DNA of 7,296 nt, from assembly GCA_031267175.1 (NCBI GenBank), contig JAIRZP010000222.1:1-7296 (forward strand), written 5' to 3'. A program made the position numbers and the translations under genes. The notes beneath the pieces were generated by a model. The model saw only the letters and a list, made by a program, of their open reading frames with translations, had not been told where the DNA came from and made no database searches. Positions 5,236 to 7,296 of the stretch are shown here, in pieces; the first letter of the stretch is position 1, and each line of letters begins with the position of its first letter. The stretch comes from Coriobacteriales bacterium (GTDB lineage: Bacteria; Actinomycetota; Coriobacteriia; Coriobacteriales; UBA8131).

Positions 5236-6066
5236 TTACCAAGCTTCCACAATGCGGTTGATGAGAGCATTGCCCCAAATTATTGCTTCATCAACCGTTT
5301 GGAGAACTGAGGCAGACGGGTGCTGCTCGGAATAGTAGCTGTCCCAGCCCTTATTTTTCCTTATAGCTGGCGGCCAAGCCTGCATTCCCCTATAGGCAAA
5401 AAGCCTCTCGCAGGTCTCCTTCACAAGCTTAAGCTCAACATTCTCTTCCTGCATGATGATTTGCAGGTCTATGAGGTCGTGCGCTCTCTGACTTTCGGGT
5501 TCTGTAAGACCATGAATTTTCTGTGCGATCTGGTGATGGATTCGCATCAGAGCGACAGGGGCAGGCCCTGGCAGCCCAATCCTCGTGAACATATCCACTA
5601 TCTCTGGTGAAATGAAGAGATCAGCTTCTTCCGCATCTCCAATCTCATTGTGACCAATCTCAAGGCGCACGGTGCTCCAGGGTTTTCCGTTATAGTTGAG
5701 CTTGATCTCGAATGGCTGCATGACATAGGGAGTTGGCACTCCATCAGGAGAAGCAGGAGTCTTTGTAACAAGTCTTCCCGTGAAACCGCTCCAGCCAACG
5801 ATCAGAGCATCTTCAAGCCTTTGGAGAAATTCCTCAAGATCCTGATTTCTGACCGTATCAAGGTCTCTTGTGAAGCGGGTAGCTTGGTTACCGTAGCGCA
5901 TTTTAAGTGAACTGCCACCCTTAACCACGCCCTCGGGAAGCATTTGAGCGACAACGACATCGGCAAGTATCGTCCGTGTTCGTAGGGCTGCGTCACCTCT
6001 TCCGAACACCCTTTCAATTGCCTTATCCAGGTTCACTTTGCTGTTGGGTAGTTTTTGATCTGTCAC
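5236..6066 (-). CDS. AbiEii/AbiGii-type nucleotidyltransferase toxin (intact)
   Basis: The product is a 276-residue protein of the AbiEii/AbiGii nucleotidyltransferase toxin family. Visible motifs are KGGSSLKMR (49-57, motif I), TRDLD with the acidic pair D68 and D70 (motif II), QKIHG with K183 (motif III), and RAHDLIDL (194-201, motif IV); all four are intact. It is barely similar by eye to the broken toxin at 3153-3959 outside these motifs, so the two modules are separate acquisitions rather than a recent duplication. The start is GTG at 6066, overlapping the upstream stop as GTGA and implying translational coupling. Lower GC than the left half of the window suggests transfer. Family members are thought to modify RNA by nucleotide transfer; the target here cannot be read. 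Confidence 0.85.
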   Translation of the reverse strand: MTDQKLPNSKVNLDKAIERVFGRGDAALRTRTILADVVVAQMLPEGVVKGGSSLKMRYGNQATRFTRDLDTVRNQDLEEFLQRLEDALIVGWSGFTGRLVTKTPASPDGVPTPYVMQPFEIKLNYNGKPWSTVRLEIGHNEIGDAEEADLFISPEIVDMFTRIGLPGPAPVALMRIHHQIAQKIHGLTEPESQRAHDLIDLQIIMQEENVELKLVKETCERLFAYRGMQAWPPAIRKNKGWDSYYSEQHPSASVLQTVDEAIIWGNALINRIVEAW

Positions 6067-6626
6067 TTCAACTCCTTGCTGATTGTTTCTTGCTCTCGTC
6101 TTGTTACTAGACCTTCACTTACACCGTCACGGAGAGCCTCCGCCAGGCGCTCAGGCATGATCTTGCCTACGCAGTAGCGGATGGCCTCTGCGGCGGTCAT
6201 GCAGCGGATACCGTCATAGGTGGTTGTCTTATCGCCAATTTGACGGTGTATCTCCTTGATATGAATAGGAAGCTTCTTCCTTACCCGCTTGGTCGTACCA
6301 ACATAGATCGTATCGGGGTTCACAGATGCGAGGTTGTGCATCGCCAATACAGATTCACCCAGCACATATGCCTCGGGGCCGACAAGCGTCACTGCATCTG
6401 CGTAAACATCGAGAGGAGAAGGAACATGATGTTTGATGCGGTAGACGCCGTGTCCGATACGCTCAAGTTTTCCACGCAAGTGCAGTTTCCCAAGTTCGTC
6501 TTTGGAAATTCCCATCTCGTGTGCTTGTGCCGTGGTGATCAATCCGAAGTTCTCGGATGCCACCTCGTATATGTCATCGTAATAAGCCATGGCAAAAGGA
6601 TACCACTTTCGGTATCCTTTTGCCAT
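6063..6626 (-). CDS. Short AbiEi-family antitoxin
   Basis: This antitoxin gene encodes 187 residues from ATG 6626 or 175 residues from ATG 6590. Counting from the second Met, residues about 6-52 are the AbiEi-type winged helix (FGLITTAQAHEMGISKDELG, then KLERIGHGVYRI). The antitoxin core follows, with DVYADAVTLVGPEAYVLGES and a basic beta segment TTKRVRKKLPIHI. It is shorter than the AbiEi at 3956-4765, as many members of this antitoxin subgroup are. Neither candidate ATG has a Shine-Dalgarno sequence. The first 12 residues from ATG 6626 are encoded by a perfect hairpin, so those residues look incidental and I favour 6590, but this is unresolved. The stop overlaps the toxin start by GTGA, and the predicted role is to neutralise that toxin and repress the operon. 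Confidence 0.82.
   Translation of the reverse strand: MAKGYRKWYPFAMAYYDDIYEVASENFGLITTAQAHEMGISKDELGKLHLRGKLERIGHGVYRIKHHVPSPLDVYADAVTLVGPEAYVLGESVLAMHNLASVNPDTIYVGTTKRVRKKLPIHIKEIHRQIGDKTTTYDGIRCMTAAEAIRYCVGKIMPERLAEALRDGVSEGLVTRREQETISKELK
6589..6626 (-). promoter_or_regulatory. Perfect 16-bp hairpin containing both candidate antitoxin start codons
   Basis: The arms at 6589-6604 and 6611-6626 are perfectly complementary around the loop 6605-6610. On the minus strand the first arm is ATGGCAAAAGGATACC, opening with the ATG at 6626; the second arm ends with the ATG at 6590. In RNA the second AUG would pair with the first at the base of the stem, and the only SD-like sequence (AAAGGA) is buried in the first arm. 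It could control translation, or be an operator for the antitoxin. No T-tract follows, so it is not a normal terminator. Confidence 0.7.
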
Positions 6627-6655
6627 TTGAAAGCGAAGAGACCGAGTGGTAGTGT

Positions 6656-6661
6656 TTTATA
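6656..6661 (-). promoter_or_regulatory. Candidate -10 box of the second AbiE operon
   Basis: TATAAA on the minus strand (6661-6656) would start transcription near 6649, about 23 bases before ATG 6626, placing the hairpin at the very 5' end of the mRNA. No good -35 box is visible 17 bp upstream (CTGCAC only). Confidence 0.3.
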
Positions 6662-6712
6662 GCTTTTCATATTGCTTGTGCAGATTCTGTCTTGCTCTAT
6701 CGCTCAACGCAG

Positions 6713-6718
6713 TAGAAT
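6713..6718 (+). promoter_or_regulatory. Candidate -10 box of the nuclease-like gene
   Basis: TAGAAT on the plus strand lies 42 bp before the ATG at 6761. The nearest -35-like sequence is TTGCTC at 6692-6697, with a short 15-bp spacer, so support is weak. Both divergent promoters would lie in the 134 bp between 6627 and 6760. Confidence 0.25.
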
Positions 6719-6760
6719 ATTTGTGTGTGAAACTGGATGTCGGTTTTAGGAGAGATTGAA

Positions 6761-7296
6761 ATGCAAGAAATCAACTGGGCAGAGTTTGCAGCGAAGTTCG
6801 CAGGCAGAGAACAGCAGAGTTTTGAGTGGTTATGCTACCTGCTCTTTTGTGCTGAGCTCAACCACGATTTGGGGATAAATCGGTATACAAATCATCCAGG
6901 AATAGAAACATCGCCTATCGATGTGGATGGCAGCCTAATCGGCTTTCAAGCTAAGTACACCACAAGCCCGCTGAGCCAGATTACAGACAAACTGGTGCAG
7001 GCAGTTAATACTGCAAAAGCGAATCATCCAGAATTGAATAAAATCATCTTCTATGTGAACAGAGATTTTGGGCTTGGCCGAGGTGGTACTGAACCTAGAG
7101 GTAAAAAAAGAGTTGAATCATGCGCCAGAGATTTGGGTATTGATATTGAATGGAGGACTTCAAGCTACTTCGAGTCTCCGTTTGTTGCAATTAACAGCAG
7201 AGAAATAGCCGAGCACTTTTTTTCTAGACTACCAAGTGTTTTTGATTTGGCTGGCGAATTGAAAAAGCATACTGAGAGCATTCTAGGCTCTATTCG
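6761..7296 (+). CDS. Protein with PD-(D/E)xK-like nuclease N-terminus (cut by right edge), possible defence gene
   Basis: The first 178 residues are in the window and the frame is still open at the edge. The start is ATG 6761 with AGGAGAG (6748-6754) six bases upstream. The layout suits a restriction-type PD-(D/E)xK domain: a helix with Glu (FEWLCYLLF, 21-29), GIETSPI with E49 and D54 just after it, the core strand GFQAKY with Q63 and K65 (a QxK version of the E/QxK catalytic motif), then a helix and the strand KIIFYVN (94-100) followed by RDFG. Such domains occur at the N-terminus of large anti-phage proteins, for example STAND/NACHT ATPases of the Avs type. The rest is missing, so neither the full architecture nor a defence role is shown. 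It is AT-rich like the second AbiE operon and divergent from it. Confidence 0.6.
   Translation, partial: MQEINWAEFAAKFAGREQQSFEWLCYLLFCAELNHDLGINRYTNHPGIETSPIDVDGSLIGFQAKYTTSPLSQITDKLVQAVNTAKANHPELNKIIFYVNRDFGLGRGGTEPRGKKRVESCARDLGIDIEWRTSSYFESPFVAINSREIAEHFFSRLPSVFDLAGELKKHTESILGSI

Noticed and set aside
6240..6662. A 140-codon open frame on the plus strand over the second antitoxin
   Set aside because: It lies opposite a recognisable antitoxin, has no family signal, and crosses the hairpin and promoter region.
1..7296. CRISPR array, insertion sequence or integrase gene
   Set aside because: I found no regularly spaced repeats, no transposase motifs with terminal repeats, and no tyrosine or serine recombinase motifs in any frame.

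Overview
This is a GC-rich bacterial window that changes character about 3 kb in. The left part (1-2990) is ordinary metabolic genome. The right part (about 3000-7296) is an accessory region of toxin-antitoxin and nuclease genes, becoming clearly more AT-rich after about 4770. The lipobox on a secreted hydrolase, the GPH-type transporter and the codon use fit a GC-rich Gram-positive, for example a gut actinomycete of the Coriobacteriia type. That placement is a low-confidence guess.

Left part: the first codons of a minus-strand gene, probably an alpha/beta hydrolase, run off the left edge from 77. A GPH-family sugar:cation symporter (269-1714, +) is transcribed divergently from it. Converging on the symporter is a lipoprotein alpha/beta hydrolase (1781-2845, -), and a perfect 11-bp inverted repeat separates the two genes. 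The two hydrolase genes share a similar AT-rich element upstream (93-116 and 2881-2903), which suggests common control.

Right part: two AbiE-type (type IV) toxin-antitoxin operons lie in tandem on the minus strand. Each is ordered antitoxin then toxin, and each is joined by a 4-nt GTGA overlap. In the first (4765-3153) the antitoxin is intact, but the nucleotidyltransferase toxin is broken by an in-frame amber codon at 3603-3605. The second (6626 or 6590 to 5236) is intact. Its antitoxin start lies inside a perfect 16-bp hairpin that contains both candidate start codons. Divergent from it, at 6761, begins a gene whose N-terminus looks like a PD-(D/E)xK nuclease domain; it runs off the right edge.

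The main structural observation is an exact 11-nt direct repeat, TGGTCGCGGGG, at 3018-3028 and 5051-5061. On the minus strand it reads CCCCGCG-A-CCA, exactly the shape of a tRNA 3' end (seven acceptor bases, discriminator, CCA). Each copy is followed on the minus strand by a terminator-like hairpin, as is typical just downstream of a tRNA gene, yet neither is attached to a tRNA body. I infer two attachment-site scars from elements integrated in tandem at a tRNA 3' end. The first would be a roughly 2-kb cassette carrying the broken AbiE pair. The second would begin at about 5051 and continue beyond the window, where the tRNA body should be. No integrase is visible in the window.
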